Of a stretch of DNA of 39,281 bases, positions 1 to 10,397 are shown piece after piece. The position numbers and the translations under genes are program-made. How positions within the stretch are numbered: position 1 is the stretch's first letter; each line of letters begins with the position of its first letter. The stretch spans positions 1 to 39,281 of the forward strand of contig JARQWU010000070.1 in the NCBI GenBank assembly GCA_040182905.1, in the 5' to 3' direction. The notes beneath the pieces are model-generated. The model searched no databases. It was not told the DNA's origin and worked only from the letters and a program-made list of their open reading frames with translations. Source of the DNA: Barthelona sp. PAP020. Its lineage: Eukaryota > Metamonada: BaSk clade.

Positions 1-733
1 TTTTCTTTCTTGTGGGATTATTAGCTTTATATGCAGGAGTATTTTGGTTAGTTCTTCCTTTGCGTCTTCTTTCGGTGAAATTTTTGTTGTTGCCAAATTA
101 ATTTCACACGACAATAATAATAAATGCTTATAAAGACCTTTATTGTTCTCAGTTAGAATTTGGGGGTACTGGCAACTGAGTCGTTTTGCGTGGATGATTC
201 AGAACACTCTTAAAAAAGAAGAAATATTTCCGGTTTAGATGGGACGGGTATTTAAAGAAAAGTATAATACTTTCCTTCAGCCCCTTGATTCACTTTAATG
301 TCTCCACGTATGTTTTCTTTGTAGGACTTTGATATTCCTAGTTAACCTAATTTATTTGCTTATATCCTTAATCTTTGGATTCTTACGATTACGTTTATTA
401 TTACTTGAGCTTTTCAATTTTGATACTCATTAATATCAGAAATTGCAAGAAGAATCCTTAAACACATCTATATTGTCTTTTACGTGAAATTTGTTCGCTT
501 TGGTATGAAATTGTTTTGAAAGCCTTTTTCAAAAACAAAAAAACAAAAATAAAAAACTGAACACTTTGCATACAACTGTTAGGTGTGGTGGATACCGTTA
601 TATTGTGATGATGTTTTTTCCTTTTAAAAGATAAGTCCAAATCATAGATAGAACTCGGAAAATTATAAATTTTGGTAAAATTTCCATTGATAACACTGTT
701 GAATAGCCTAAATAGAATCAAAAACATACAGTT
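1..733. other. gene-free flank with degenerate repeats
   Basis: No convincing gene is visible here. About 101-226 resembles 39151-39281 at the other end of the window in the same orientation. A shorter stretch at 186-222 also resembles 32117-32155. A further 31-nt stretch at 460-490 matches 32180-32210 with four differences. The open frames seen here are short and have no recognisable domain; the frame on the plus strand from 672 runs antisense into the WD40 gene. The region looks like decayed dispersed repeat next to the 3' end of the WD40 gene. Confidence 0.5.
101..226 (+). repeat. dispersed repeat R2, left copy
   Basis: This stretch aligns by eye with 39151-39281. Shared blocks include an ATTCACxCGACAA-like start, a TTAGAxTTTGGG core, a GCGTxGATxxTTCAGAAC block and an A-rich end. 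Identity is perhaps 65-70 percent, so it is an old copy. The right copy follows directly on the 149-bp tRNA-linked repeat; that repeat is not visible at this left copy. Confidence 0.5.
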
Positions 734-1936
734 TCAATCATCATCATCTTCATCATTTCTTTCATCACTTTGTTCTTTGAAAAATGAGTGCATATTGCCA
801 CCATTAGTTGCATTGATATCAGAAATATCCCAACAGGCGTCAACAATCATCTTGAACTCCTCCTTATTCATGGAAATACCTGCAGCTACCAATTCTCTGA
901 TAGTTGACATTTTCAAATTAAATGACAAAAGTGCTGATAAGACATTGCCATTGTTCTTCGATAACTGAATAAATTTATCATAATCGGAAGGTGCATGTTC
1001 AATTTTATATTGCTTCATATCACGCTGATATAATCCACAAACAAACTCAGTTCTACAGGGAGATACTGCAAAGGTGAACCAAAAAGAATCACTACCCAAA
1101 GAAAACTTTTGGATTTGACTGTAATCATAGGTGTTCAGTGATATCATATACCCATCAATTGTCATAACGAGCAAAATATTAGAAATTAAATAATTAATTG
1201 CTACAACATCATCCGAAAAATATAAAGTATGAAGAAGATGTCCCTTATCGGAGTTCCAAAACTTAATTTTAGCTGATCGATCACCAATTGCAATTATCTC
1301 CCTCTTTGGATGAAAATCAATGGCTCTAATATGATCATCGTGATTGAACACATGAATGATAGACAAATTATCAGAGTTCATCAATTTAGCAGTTGTGTCT
1401 TCACCACATGATAAAAGATACTTACCATTATTTGACAGCTTTAACCGATAAATCTCACCCAAATGAACTTGACTTTGACACAAAATATGGTAATCTGTTA
1501 GTTTCCACTTTTGGATGACTCCAATATTGTCAGTAGAATATAAATAATTAGAACATTGAGAAAAACACACACAATGAATGGAGTTACTGCAATTAATTTG
1601 TGTCAAAATTGAGAAATCTTTCGTGTTGTACAATATAATTTTTTCATCATTGGAACAAGTTGCAAACATTTTATTATTTAACGAAAAATCAACACTATTT
1701 ACATTTTTTTGGTGATCTTTCAAAGAATAATCAATTGTTTCCGTTATTGTATTATATAACAATACCGTTTTATAGCTACTTATGGCTAACCATTCACCAT
1801 TGGGTGAATATTTACAATCGAGAATCGGACCACAAAGCATTATTCCAATCATTTTCTCTTTCTCTTCGTTGATTTTTGGAGGACAAAGTTTGAGAATTGT
1901 TTCACTTGTTATTTCTTTTCCTAAACTATTTAACAT
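734..1936 (-). CDS. WD40-repeat protein A with conserved C-terminal module
   Basis: The 400-residue protein starts at an ATG at 1936. It is mostly WD40-like beta-propeller repeats (about residues 35-320), seen as recurring units such as CKYSPNGEWLA, VDFSLNNKMFATCSNDE and IDFHPKREIIAIG. After the propeller comes a helical segment of about 70 residues with LVAAGISMNKEEF, CWDISDIN and NGGNM, then a tail of Asp and Glu. A second gene at the right end of the window (36851-38068) has the same arrangement, including LVSGGICMNEEEF, CWDLITVN, NGGNM and an acidic end. The two are paralogues of roughly 40 percent identity by eye. No signal peptide or membrane segment is seen. WD40 propellers usually act as binding platforms; the specific partner is unknown. 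I do not recognise the family. Confidence 0.85.
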   Translation of the reverse strand: MLNSLGKEITSETILKLCPPKINEEKEKMIGIMLCGPILDCKYSPNGEWLAISSYKTVLLYNTITETIDYSLKDHQKNVNSVDFSLNNKMFATCSNDEKIILYNTKDFSILTQINCSNSIHCVCFSQCSNYLYSTDNIGVIQKWKLTDYHILCQSQVHLGEIYRLKLSNNGKYLLSCGEDTTAKLMNSDNLSIIHVFNHDDHIRAIDFHPKREIIAIGDRSAKIKFWNSDKGHLLHTLYFSDDVVAINYLISNILLVMTIDGYMISLNTYDYSQIQKFSLGSDSFWFTFAVSPCRTEFVCGLYQRDMKQYKIEHAPSDYDKFIQLSKNNGNVLSALLSFNLKMSTIRELVAAGISMNKEEFKMIVDACWDISDINATNGGNMHSFFKEQSDERNDEDDDD

Positions 1937-2111
1937 GGATACAAGTCGATTTAAACTAAAAAAAAAAACACTATTTTCATAAACTATTATTCCAAAGGAT
2001 TATTAGCATACAAACACTTTTTATTCATCTATTCATCTATTAAATGGGAAATCTTATCAAATCTGAGACTTGAATATTGGAAAGAAAAAAAAAAGAAAAT
2101 AATTTATAAAA

Positions 2112-4679
2112 TTAACTCTTTGAAGAAACTTCAACATCAGGAAATACAATAGAAACAGCTGTATGAACTCTAAAATGACTTGTAATGGAAATATTTCCAC
2201 CAATTTCAGTTAAAATTTTTTTGCATCTGGGCAAACCATAACCAAAATGTCCTTTCTTGGTAGTAAAGCCATGATTGAATACCTTTGATAAATTATCAAG
2301 TGGAATACCTTTACCTTTATCATAAATGGCAATTTCAATAATTCTATTAGCACCCTGAATATTTTCTTTGGCACTGATAACAACGTGTCCTACATCTTCT
2401 GAATTTGGTGAATCTGTGGTATTAACACATGCTTCTACTGCATTAATTAAAACATTGAACAAAACTATTCTCAGCTGTGGCTTTTTTAAATGCGACAAGG
2501 AAAGCCTAACGTCTGAATGATTTTGAACACGTATTATACTTAAAGGAAATTCAACAGCAACTAGTTTTGTCAATAGATCTAAGAAAGAACCTAATTGAAG
2601 GGTATCATCATGTTCTAAAACTGTGTCATTGAACAAATAATCATAGGACATCTTTGCATCAAGTAAATGTTCTTGAGCTTGGTTTATTAGAGTCATATTG
2701 TTCCATAAAGAGCTTAAAAGGTCATAAATATCATCCTCTTTCTCCAATAAACCTGCTAGGTTTTCATCCCTCTGAATTTCTTTTAATAATTCCTTGATAT
2801 CCTTCCAATTATACGAAAGGGGATCAAATCGTTTATCTCCAGTAGCAAATGGAGAAATTTCTTCTGAAAACAATTTGGATACATTGATCAATGTTGAATC
2901 TATGGAACATTGAACCAAATTAAATGTGTTTCTGATCTGATAGCCAGCTAACAGTTTCATTCTACCCAATGATTTTTCATCATGTTGTTTTTCCAAGGTT
3001 TGAATAGTGTTTACTTCCAAACATAAGTCATCAAACTTGATAATGTACCCATAGTGTGTAATAGCTTTTTTTCTATTACGAAAGTCAAATCTATCGAAAA
3101 TAGAGTTAGTTTTAGAATTTATTTCATTGTCTATGTGTTGAGATTGAGATCTTGAAAGTTTTGATCCATTATTATGAGTCTTAGAAGTATTTTTTGAAAA
3201 GGATTCAGCATTATTAAGTGTATTTGCTGTATTTGCTAATGAATTATTCGTGTTCAAATTTGAATTAACTTTTATAGCAGATCTGTTCGTATAAAATAGA
3301 TCTGTAGCAGTATCAAACTTTTCTACTGGCAAAATGTCGACACTGAAATAATGTTTTTTCACATTTGATAAACTATTTAAACAAGGTAAAGCTTCAAGAA
3401 AATATGCAGGAATTGACTGTTCAATATCAAAGATGTTTGAATCACTGTTCACATTTAAATTCCCATTATTACTGTTATCTGTACTGTTTCGCATAAATCT
3501 AACTTCCATATCCATTCGAATGTTAGCAAAATTACAATCTTTTGAGGTGGCAATCTCTTTTAGACGTTGATTCAATATGCTTTTATTCTTGCTATCAGTC
3601 GGTAAAAAATCAGGAAATCTTAACAGAGAATGATTTTGAACATTTATGTTCAAAAGGTAATTAGCAGCTAAATTCGAAAATAACAGCCTAAAATCAGAAT
3701 TAACAATGATAATAGCATTTAAAGAACTGCTTAATAGCAAAGATAAGGACCGATTCACTTTCTTATAGGTTTCTCCATAAATAAAATGACTTCTCCTCAA
3801 TATTATGAAACTTAAGATTAAAACCATTAAAAAGAAGGCAATAATCCCTAAAGTGATGGTTATCGTGGTTGTCTTTACTCTTTGAGGACTTTGTACAGGA
3901 AACTTCAATTGACTCAAAATAATTGTCCCATTTTCAATGAGTTCAGTTAATTTTGGATTAAATACATTGTAAAAAGCAATTCCATTGGCACTATTATTCC
4001 CAAAAGCAAATGTATTAAACTCGGGAGATAGATAAAATTGTCCTTCAACAATTTCTACATCAACTGAAGAATATATCAAATCTATAATATATTGGGCATT
4101 ATAAATATCACAAATAGCAACATCAATACTCTTTGCTACCAATTGTTCTAATAATCCATTTGCTGTGTAATGAAAGTATCGCTTTTCAACTTCTATTTGC
4201 ATACTATCCATTAAAGTTTCAAAGAATTCAGTAAATGAAGCATTTAATGTCAACCCTATTGTCTTTCCTTTGAAATCAAATGGTGAATCATAATTGTCAA
4301 ATCCGTAGACTCCAGCAAAAGTTAATTGGGTAATTGTACTGAATACAGCAAAAGTTTGTCGATAATTCGTGGGAAATAATGGAAATACCATATCAACTTC
4401 ACCTAATTTTAATTTATTCACACATAATGAAGCGGTGTCGACTTGATATTGATATGTATAACTGTTTCCATCATCAATTTTATTTACCGTCTTTAAAAAC
4501 ATTTCAAACATCACACCTTTTATTTCTTCTTCACTAAATACTATCCCATCTCTCGCACTTAAATCATAATTCACGTATGCAAAGGGTGCAAAATCCAAAA
4601 TACATACTTTAATTAATGTACTCTCCACAATATTCAATATCAATATTATAAATATTATCTTATATATCATAAAATCCAT
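2112..4679 (-). CDS. membrane sensor: solute-binding domain + PAS-like + histidine-kinase-type ATPase
   Basis: The 855-residue protein begins with a hydrophobic signal (about 1-20). An extracytoplasmic domain follows (about 21-265) that resembles bacterial family 3 solute-binding proteins (VCILDFAPFAYVNYD, GEVDMVFPLFPT, FKGKTIGL). One membrane helix lies near 272-297. Inside the cell come a PAS-like segment (about 305-360), an Asn/Ser-rich low-complexity insert (about 395-530), a helical region, and a C-terminal HATPase_c domain. That domain has an N box around N746, a G1 box DKGKGIP from D787, an F box with VFNHGFTTKK, and a G2 box GHFGYGLP from G810. Where histidine kinases carry the phosphorylated His (HEIRNxL) this protein has YQIRNTF, with Tyr580. 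No receiver domain is present. The ATP site looks complete, so nucleotide binding is likely, but classical His phosphorylation is doubtful. The architecture suggests bacterial ancestry. The ligand is unknown; family 3 domains often bind amino acids. Confidence 0.85.
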   Translation of the reverse strand: MDFMIYKIIFIILILNIVESTLIKVCILDFAPFAYVNYDLSARDGIVFSEEEIKGVMFEMFLKTVNKIDDGNSYTYQYQVDTASLCVNKLKLGEVDMVFPLFPTNYRQTFAVFSTITQLTFAGVYGFDNYDSPFDFKGKTIGLTLNASFTEFFETLMDSMQIEVEKRYFHYTANGLLEQLVAKSIDVAICDIYNAQYIIDLIYSSVDVEIVEGQFYLSPEFNTFAFGNNSANGIAFYNVFNPKLTELIENGTIILSQLKFPVQSPQRVKTTTITITLGIIAFFLMVLILSFIILRRSHFIYGETYKKVNRSLSLLLSSSLNAIIIVNSDFRLLFSNLAANYLLNINVQNHSLLRFPDFLPTDSKNKSILNQRLKEIATSKDCNFANIRMDMEVRFMRNSTDNSNNGNLNVNSDSNIFDIEQSIPAYFLEALPCLNSLSNVKKHYFSVDILPVEKFDTATDLFYTNRSAIKVNSNLNTNNSLANTANTLNNAESFSKNTSKTHNNGSKLSRSQSQHIDNEINSKTNSIFDRFDFRNRKKAITHYGYIIKFDDLCLEVNTIQTLEKQHDEKSLGRMKLLAGYQIRNTFNLVQCSIDSTLINVSKLFSEEISPFATGDKRFDPLSYNWKDIKELLKEIQRDENLAGLLEKEDDIYDLLSSLWNNMTLINQAQEHLLDAKMSYDYLFNDTVLEHDDTLQLGSFLDLLTKLVAVEFPLSIIRVQNHSDVRLSLSHLKKPQLRIVLFNVLINAVEACVNTTDSPNSEDVGHVVISAKENIQGANRIIEIAIYDKGKGIPLDNLSKVFNHGFTTKKGHFGYGLPRCKKILTEIGGNISITSHFRVHTAVSIVFPDVEVSSKS

Positions 4680-5013
4680 TCAATCATTCAATTTAATCGA
4701 TTTGAAAAAGTAGTCTCTCAAAAAAAATAAAATTAATATTCTTACCTCAAGTTTTTGGTAATGAAAAAGAGCATAATGGGCATTTATAATGTTTAAATAA
4801 TCAAAAATTATGATTTTTAACAATCAATAAAAGAAAATGGACAAAATCATATTTCTCACAATTTTTGTTAATCAAAAGTGCAGTAAATTTATGAATTTTA
4901 ATTATTAATATTATTTATTTGCTCAAACCTGAATAAATAATGGAAATAGAATGGTGAAGTCTTGAAAAACTATCCTACAGTTTTTTTTTCATTGTTATTT
5001 TGATCTTATTATT
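4680..5013. other. divergent intergenic region
   Basis: This AT-rich stretch separates the divergent starts of the sensor kinase and the ankyrin-DHHC gene, so it should hold both promoters. I see poly-T and poly-A tracts and a TTCATTG about 25 nt before the DHHC start, but no motif I can defend. Confidence 0.5.
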
Positions 5014-6903
5014 ATGGATGAGATACCTTTTGATTTAAATCTTGATTTAGTACCATCGAATGAACAACAAAATCAAAAAACGATTGTCGGTTTTTTTAAA
5101 GGGTTGTCTAAACAATTGATTCCCTCGTTATTTCATTCAAAAAAGAGTCAAAAAAAGTCGAGAATTCAAGCATTTCGAAAATCTTTTGAACCTGAATCAG
5201 TTCCGGAAATTGTCAAAGCTGTTTTTGTCAAAGATTTGGAAAGAATGACTAAAGCTTGGCGTGATAATCCAAATTGCATATTTTCAACTTTTGAAGGCAG
5301 ATATCCAATACATATCGCTTGTGGAACTGATTATTTAGAGGGGCTTCAAAAATTGTTAGATTGGGGAGCTTCACCAACTGAACTTGATATCAAGCATGGC
5401 GGTACACCATTACATCATGCTATTAATGCACCGGGAACCAAATGTTTGGATTATCTATTATCATTAGATATTGATTTTTCTCCGAAAGACATGAATTCTG
5501 TCACTCCTATCATCTTAGCTGTTCAATATAATGACTATAAATCTGTTTATAAGTTAATACAGGCAGGAGTTCCTGTGTCTGGGCTTTATTTACCTGGATT
5601 GAATCAACCTTTAGTTACAATAGCTGTTTCTTACTATGCTATGGATGTTTTGAGGATTCTTCTTGATGCTGGGGCAGATCCAAATCAAATGTCTGAAGGA
5701 ACAAATCCTGATGGAGTTGGATGTCCTTTAACTTGGGCTTGTAAGGCGCGTTTTGAACCAGGTATTCGTTTATTGTTACAATACGGAGCTGATTGTGATA
5801 TTCAAGATACTTTTGGAGCCACACCATTACACTATGCTGTTTCGAAGAAATTTGCAATGCCTTCGAATTTATTATTAGAAGCTGGAGCTGATGTAACCAT
5901 TAAAGACAAATCAGGCATATCCCCTTTACAATTAGCCAAGCAAGTTGGGTTTTCATCTTTTTTAGAAGCTGTAAAAAATGGTACAAAGTTACGTACGCAT
6001 AATAGAAATTGGACATTTACTATAACACTGTTGTATCCTTTCATATGTTACATATATGCATTTTACCTCACTAGTTTTGGTTTTTTTTGGTATTCTCTTT
6101 TATTGTTTGCATCAGCTTCCATCACTTTATTCAATTTACTTCAATGTCATTTATCTGATCCTGGTGTAGTGAAACAAGCCCCGATTGCTTCATCTGCTGT
6201 TCCTTTTGATCAACAATATTGTGCCACATGTCAAAAGCCAAGGCCTATTCGTTCAAAGCATTGCCCATTGTGTGGAGTTTGCGTTAACCGATTTGATCAT
6301 CATTGCCCTTGGGTTGCCAATTGTGTTGGTCAGGGCAATTACCATTTTTTCTATCAATTGGTTCTTTGGGTATCTATTACGGGGGCATATTGCATTGTAT
6401 TAGCTTTGATTACTGCAGGACTACGCTATCACAGTGCCTTTGGGTTTTTACATCCATTAGATCTGGCAGTAATTTGTGCAAGTGGATTTGGTGGTGGATT
6501 TGGTATCAGTATGGTGTTCACTCACACAAGATTAGCAGGAATTGGTTTTACAACAAATGAAATGTCAAATTTTATGCGTTACACTCAATATCATACTGGT
6601 TTTAATGAAGATGGTTTGGTTGATCCTGAAAATCCTTTTGCTTATGGGCCAATGTTCTTTCAAAGACGAATTTTATTTGGTAATTTTGAGCCTTCTTATA
6701 ACAACTATTTGACTTTGGATCATTATTTAAAAGAAAAGCCCATGATTGAAAATATGTTAATTGGTGTGATAAGAAGGAATAAAGAAAGTTTAGCAAAGGC
6801 CAAATCTATGGAAAAAGCTAAGCATATTGATGATTGTGAAGAAGTTGAGGAAATTAATGAAATGCAAAGATCACAATCTCGTGATTTTGAATCAATGGTG
6901 TAA
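5014..6903 (+). CDS. ankyrin-repeat DHHC palmitoyltransferase
   Basis: This is a protein S-acyltransferase that moves palmitate from acyl-CoA to cysteines of membrane-associated proteins, typically at Golgi or endosomal membranes. The 629-residue protein has about seven ankyrin repeats (roughly 93-325; units such as [18 protein letters not shown] and [10 protein letters not shown]). Two membrane helices follow (about 334-377), then the Cys-rich zinc-binding domain with [31 protein letters not shown]. The DHHC box is D428-H429-H430-C431, with C431 the expected acyl-accepting residue. Two more helices follow (about 446-470 and 478-505), then the TTxE motif TTNE at 513-516 and a charged tail. 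All catalytic landmarks are intact. The layout matches the HIP14/ZDHHC17 and Akr1 type, in which the ankyrin repeats recruit substrate. The start at 5014 is the first ATG after an upstream poly-T run. Confidence 0.95.
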   Translation: MDEIPFDLNLDLVPSNEQQNQKTIVGFFKGLSKQLIPSLFHSKKSQKKSRIQAFRKSFEPESVPEIVKAVFVKDLERMTKAWRDNPNCIFSTFEGRYPIHIACGTDYLEGLQKLLDWGASPTELDIKHGGTPLHHAINAPGTKCLDYLLSLDIDFSPKDMNSVTPIILAVQYNDYKSVYKLIQAGVPVSGLYLPGLNQPLVTIAVSYYAMDVLRILLDAGADPNQMSEGTNPDGVGCPLTWACKARFEPGIRLLLQYGADCDIQDTFGATPLHYAVSKKFAMPSNLLLEAGADVTIKDKSGISPLQLAKQVGFSSFLEAVKNGTKLRTHNRNWTFTITLLYPFICYIYAFYLTSFGFFWYSLLLFASASITLFNLLQCHLSDPGVVKQAPIASSAVPFDQQYCATCQKPRPIRSKHCPLCGVCVNRFDHHCPWVANCVGQGNYHFFYQLVLWVSITGAYCIVLALITAGLRYHSAFGFLHPLDLAVICASGFGGGFGISMVFTHTRLAGIGFTTNEMSNFMRYTQYHTGFNEDGLVDPENPFAYGPMFFQRRILFGNFEPSYNNYLTLDHYLKEKPMIENMLIGVIRRNKESLAKAKSMEKAKHIDDCEEVEEINEMQRSQSRDFESMV

Positions 6904-7152
6904 TTTTCAAATTTTTGATTTATTTGCTGCTTTTTTGTAGCAATTTTGGGCTATGTAGTATATAAATAGATCTATTCAATTTCTTTTGAAAAAAAAACGT
7001 AACTTTTGAAAAAAAAAAAAAGGAGAACAAATTTTGAAATTTTTTTTTTCATTAATTTATACAGCTTTTTTTTTCTTTTTCAATGTCTTGCGTTTGTTTT
7101 AATATTCATTTAAAATTAAATGAACTTGAAAACAAAAAAAAAAGGAACATGT

Positions 7153-7818
7153 TCAACTCTTTGAATAAACTCTGGGAGAAACATTTTGAAATTGAGGTAA
7201 AGTAAAACTATCAACGGGTGATGTAGGAGTACAAGGAGATCCAGGGGAGCTGGTGTTAGAATGATTATTCCTTTGAGAACGCATATGTTGCAATTTTAAT
7301 TCATAATTACGAGTTTTGTTAACTTTTCTCTTGACTTTGATGGATTCCGTTTCAATATTAAAAGTGACATCATCATCATCATCTTGAAGATTAAAGCCAT
7401 CTTTCATCAATTTAGCAACTGAGTCATTTGATTTTGTAACAATACCATGGGTAGGGGGAGTTAAATTTCTTTCAAATGAATTACCATTGCTTTTGGTGGG
7501 TGTTCTTTTTGGAGATTTAATACCTGATTGTCTAAGCTTTGCGGTTTCAATAGGACTCAATTTTTTTTGAACAGCAATTTTGTTTATTGTGACAATATCA
7601 AGAGTTTTTTCACAATTGTCTTTACATGGTCTTTCTGGTGTCAATAACACTATTTTATTAGAAAATTACAAAATATATGTTACAATACATTCTTTAATTG
7701 AAGGATCTTGATGAACTGTTCTTTCCCCATGAACAATATCAGTATTTTCCATTGTGTTCACAGGAGAAGAACCAATTCTTGATTTTCTAAGTATAGGATT
7801 AATTGAATTCACTTTCAT
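7153..7818 (-). CDS. spliced SP/TP-rich protein of unknown function
   Basis: Two exons on the minus strand (7689-7818 and 7153-7649) flank a 39-nt intron. Splicing joins a frame that otherwise ends at a TAA inside the intron to a downstream frame with no ATG of its own, giving 208 residues from the ATG at 7818. The product looks disordered. It is basic and rich in proline-directed phosphorylation motifs: about eleven SP or TP sites, including SSPV, LTPERP, KSPKRTPTK, LTPPTH and a SPGSPCTPTSP cluster. A short acidic patch (DDDDD) precedes a lysine-rich stretch. Such SP/TP density is usual in targets of cyclin-dependent or MAP kinases, so a cell-cycle or signalling substrate is a reasonable guess. 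No family is recognised. Confidence 0.75.
7650..7688 (-). other. 39-nt spliceosomal intron
   Basis: On the minus strand it begins GTATTG and ends with TCTAATAAAATAG. It interrupts a codon after its first base. Its length is a multiple of three, but it carries an in-frame TAA, so retention would stop translation. It shares the CTAAY-to-TAG layout of the three other introns in the window. Confidence 0.8.
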
Positions 7819-8286
7819 TGTGTAAAAAAAAAAGAGTAAAAAAATATTCTTTGTGATTGCAATTATCAAATCACATTTTTCTGATATTTGGAATTACAAT
7901 AATTTAAATGAATATATTATTGACTTTTTTACAATGAAAATAATAAATTTATAATTTCTTTTTGTTTTGGGAAAAGAAAAACACTGAACTTTTTTTTTTT
8001 TGCCTGATCGAAAATTTCCATTCTTCTCTTTTTTTTGCTTAACTGAAGGAATACATGTTCAATAAAGAGAAGTATCAATATTCTAACAACATTGTGCAAT
8101 AAAGTTGTCGAATAGAGATTCTTTGAATTATTTTTTTTTTTCCTCACAGAAATAATATTAGGATTAGAACACTAGTTAAAACTTTACATAATTCTTCAAT
8201 TCAATTGAAAAAAAAATTCTACTATTCCACTATTTACACACATATACAACAAGTCAGAGTCATGACAACTGTATGACTTTTTTATT
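7819..8286. other. AT-rich intergenic region
   Basis: This lies between the 5' end of the SP/TP-rich gene and the 3' end of the coiled-coil gene, both on the minus strand. It contains homopolymer A and T tracts. I find no gene, RNA or clear repeat; the short open frames have no recognisable composition. Confidence 0.5.
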
Positions 8287-10116
8287 TTATTTTAAATTCT
8301 TTATTTCCATTTTATCTCGTGAAAACAAAGAATCAATTGAGTTATTGACGTTTATAAGAGTTTCTGATAACATAGAATTTTTGTTATTGAGTTGAAATAT
8401 CTGTTCATCTTTAAATTTGAGCGTTTTATCTACAACATCTTTTAAAAAGAAAAATTTCTTTTCAATATTTTGATAAACTTTTTTAAAATTTCCCAATTGA
8501 TTCTTCAAAACATTAATCTGCTCTAAAACATCTTTCTTTAACGATTCTTTATGTAATAATTTCCCAACAAAACTGTTGTTCATTTCCAGTAGATTTTCAT
8601 TCTGCGACATCAAATCACCATTTATTCTCTTTAAATCATTGTTTTCTTTCAATAATTTTGAGGTTTTGGCATTGAGAGTATCAAATTTTTTTTTTAAAAC
8701 ACTCAAATTAGATTTCCAAAATTTCACTTCCACTTTCTCTTTGAAATCATTAGTTTCTTCTTCAAAAGTTGACAGTTGATTTTCAGGATTTTTTGTTTTT
8801 ATTTTTTCATTTTTTTGTTCTTTTACAAATCGACAAAGTGTACTTTGCAGCGAATTTATAATAATTACTGAGCTGTTTAATTTTTTATCAATCATATCTT
8901 GATTTTCTGTTATATGTTTGTTCAACTCTATGATTTGACCTGTTAACGCTTTTTCTTCTGCAATTCTTTGGTTATTTAATTCTTTTCGATTCAGTCTTTG
9001 AAAATTGTAGTCTTCTTCTTTAAGTTTCATCAAATTCTTTAATTTTCCCATCTCATCATCTGCCGTTCGTGAATTATCCTCAAATTCTTCAATTTTATCC
9101 TTCAATTGAATGTTTTCAATTTCCAAAACGTTAATCTTTTCTTGAAAGGCGATTAAGACATCTTCAAGATCATTCTTTTCATTCAAAATCTGTTTTAAAT
9201 TTTCTTCAACGAATGTCTTACCCGCTTTTAATTCAGAAATCTCTTTCCACAACTCAATTATTTTTGCTTCATATCTTTCAACCATTAATTTAACATTATT
9301 TGATTCAACAAGATTAAGTTCCATTTTTTTTTGTAATACTTCAATTTCTTCAAGTTTTTCATTCACAATATCTGAATTTTCAGACCTTAAAGATTTGGAC
9401 ATATCTTCCAAATTTTCCAAATTTTCCCGAACTTTAATAAATTCAATGAAAAATTCTTCATTCTTTTCTATCTCTTTTCTCAAATCTTTTTTAAGCACAG
9501 TGATATCCTTTAGCTTTTCCTGAGCTACCCTTAAAACCTTATTAACATCAAGAACAATTGTATTATGCAACATTTCTATCTCATTATTCAGTTTTTCGAC
9601 AATAATTTTATGCTCTGTTGCTTCAATGTCTTTATTATCTTCAAAATCTTTCATTTTCTTCTTCATAATTTCAGAACAAATTTGTAAATCTTTATACTTA
9701 CTTTCTAAAGCATTCATTTTGCAAAATTGTCCTTCTAATTCCTCTTCATATTTGTCAATAATTTCATTTTGTTTTTTATTATATAAATTTTTTTCATTTT
9801 CATACTTCTGATTCTCTAATCGTAATTCTATGATAGTTTCAAAATCTTTTTCTTTGATTTTTTTCAACCTTTCATTCGAACATTCAATTTCACACATTTT
9901 TTCTTTTAATTCCCACATTTCATTCTTTAATTGATGAATTATGTTATCTCTTTGAAACATTTGATTTTCATTTGACTTGACGTCATGAGGTTTTCGATTC
10001 ATCATCGGTGATGTTTTTGGTGAGAGTGTAAAAGTTTTTGAACTGTTAGGCATTTTATTTATCGAAGGTGTATTTAATTCATATTTCAATTCGGTTTCAT
10101 GTTTATGTAAATTCAT
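8287..10116 (-). CDS. long coiled-coil protein
   Basis: The 609-residue protein starts at an ATG at 10116. Residues 1-50 are polar, with SP sites (FTLSPKTSP). From about residue 55 almost to the end the protein is Lys/Glu/Asn-rich with Leu and Ile in heptad spacing, so it should form an extended coiled coil with few breaks. No motor, membrane or enzymatic domain is visible. Its start faces the kinesin-2 start across about 280 bp, so the two may share a promoter region, which hints at but does not prove a cytoskeletal or centrosomal role. Coiled-coil composition makes remote homology calls unreliable, and I give no family name. Confidence 0.8.
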   Translation of the reverse strand: MNLHKHETELKYELNTPSINKMPNSSKTFTLSPKTSPMMNRKPHDVKSNENQMFQRDNIIHQLKNEMWELKEKMCEIECSNERLKKIKEKDFETIIELRLENQKYENEKNLYNKKQNEIIDKYEEELEGQFCKMNALESKYKDLQICSEIMKKKMKDFEDNKDIEATEHKIIVEKLNNEIEMLHNTIVLDVNKVLRVAQEKLKDITVLKKDLRKEIEKNEEFFIEFIKVRENLENLEDMSKSLRSENSDIVNEKLEEIEVLQKKMELNLVESNNVKLMVERYEAKIIELWKEISELKAGKTFVEENLKQILNEKNDLEDVLIAFQEKINVLEIENIQLKDKIEEFEDNSRTADDEMGKLKNLMKLKEEDYNFQRLNRKELNNQRIAEEKALTGQIIELNKHITENQDMIDKKLNSSVIIINSLQSTLCRFVKEQKNEKIKTKNPENQLSTFEEETNDFKEKVEVKFWKSNLSVLKKKFDTLNAKTSKLLKENNDLKRINGDLMSQNENLLEMNNSFVGKLLHKESLKKDVLEQINVLKNQLGNFKKVYQNIEKKFFFLKDVVDKTLKFKDEQIFQLNNKNSMLSETLINVNNSIDSLFSRDKMEIKNLK

Positions 10117-10397
10117 AAAAAATCCTTGTTCTTTTCAAAACAAAGTACTGCCTTCTGTGTAAGAATAAATTTGTATTTATATTTAGTATTTATCATTGTG
10201 TCAAATATTTGTAGGGTCAAAAACTTAATTCAATGTGAGGTGGTGGATTGTTTTCTAAATTTAATTATATTCTTGATCTCCTTAATAATAGCTTTATTGA
10301 GTACAAACAGAAAAGATAAATTTAATTTGAAAGATAATTTCAAACCAAAAAAAAAGACAACCAATAATAATTTTTTTTATATTTAATTTATGATTCG

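Noticed and set aside
4990-5013. Trichomonad initiator motif (TCAYW) upstream of genes
   Set aside because: TTCATT-like strings occur before some starts (DHHC gene, transporter), but they are common in such AT-rich DNA and missing before others.
8055-10116. Centrosomin CM1-type motif in the coiled-coil protein
   Set aside because: The segment IHQLKNEMWELKEKM near residue 60 is faintly similar, but the key hydrophobic and Phe positions are missing, and coiled coils give such hits by chance.
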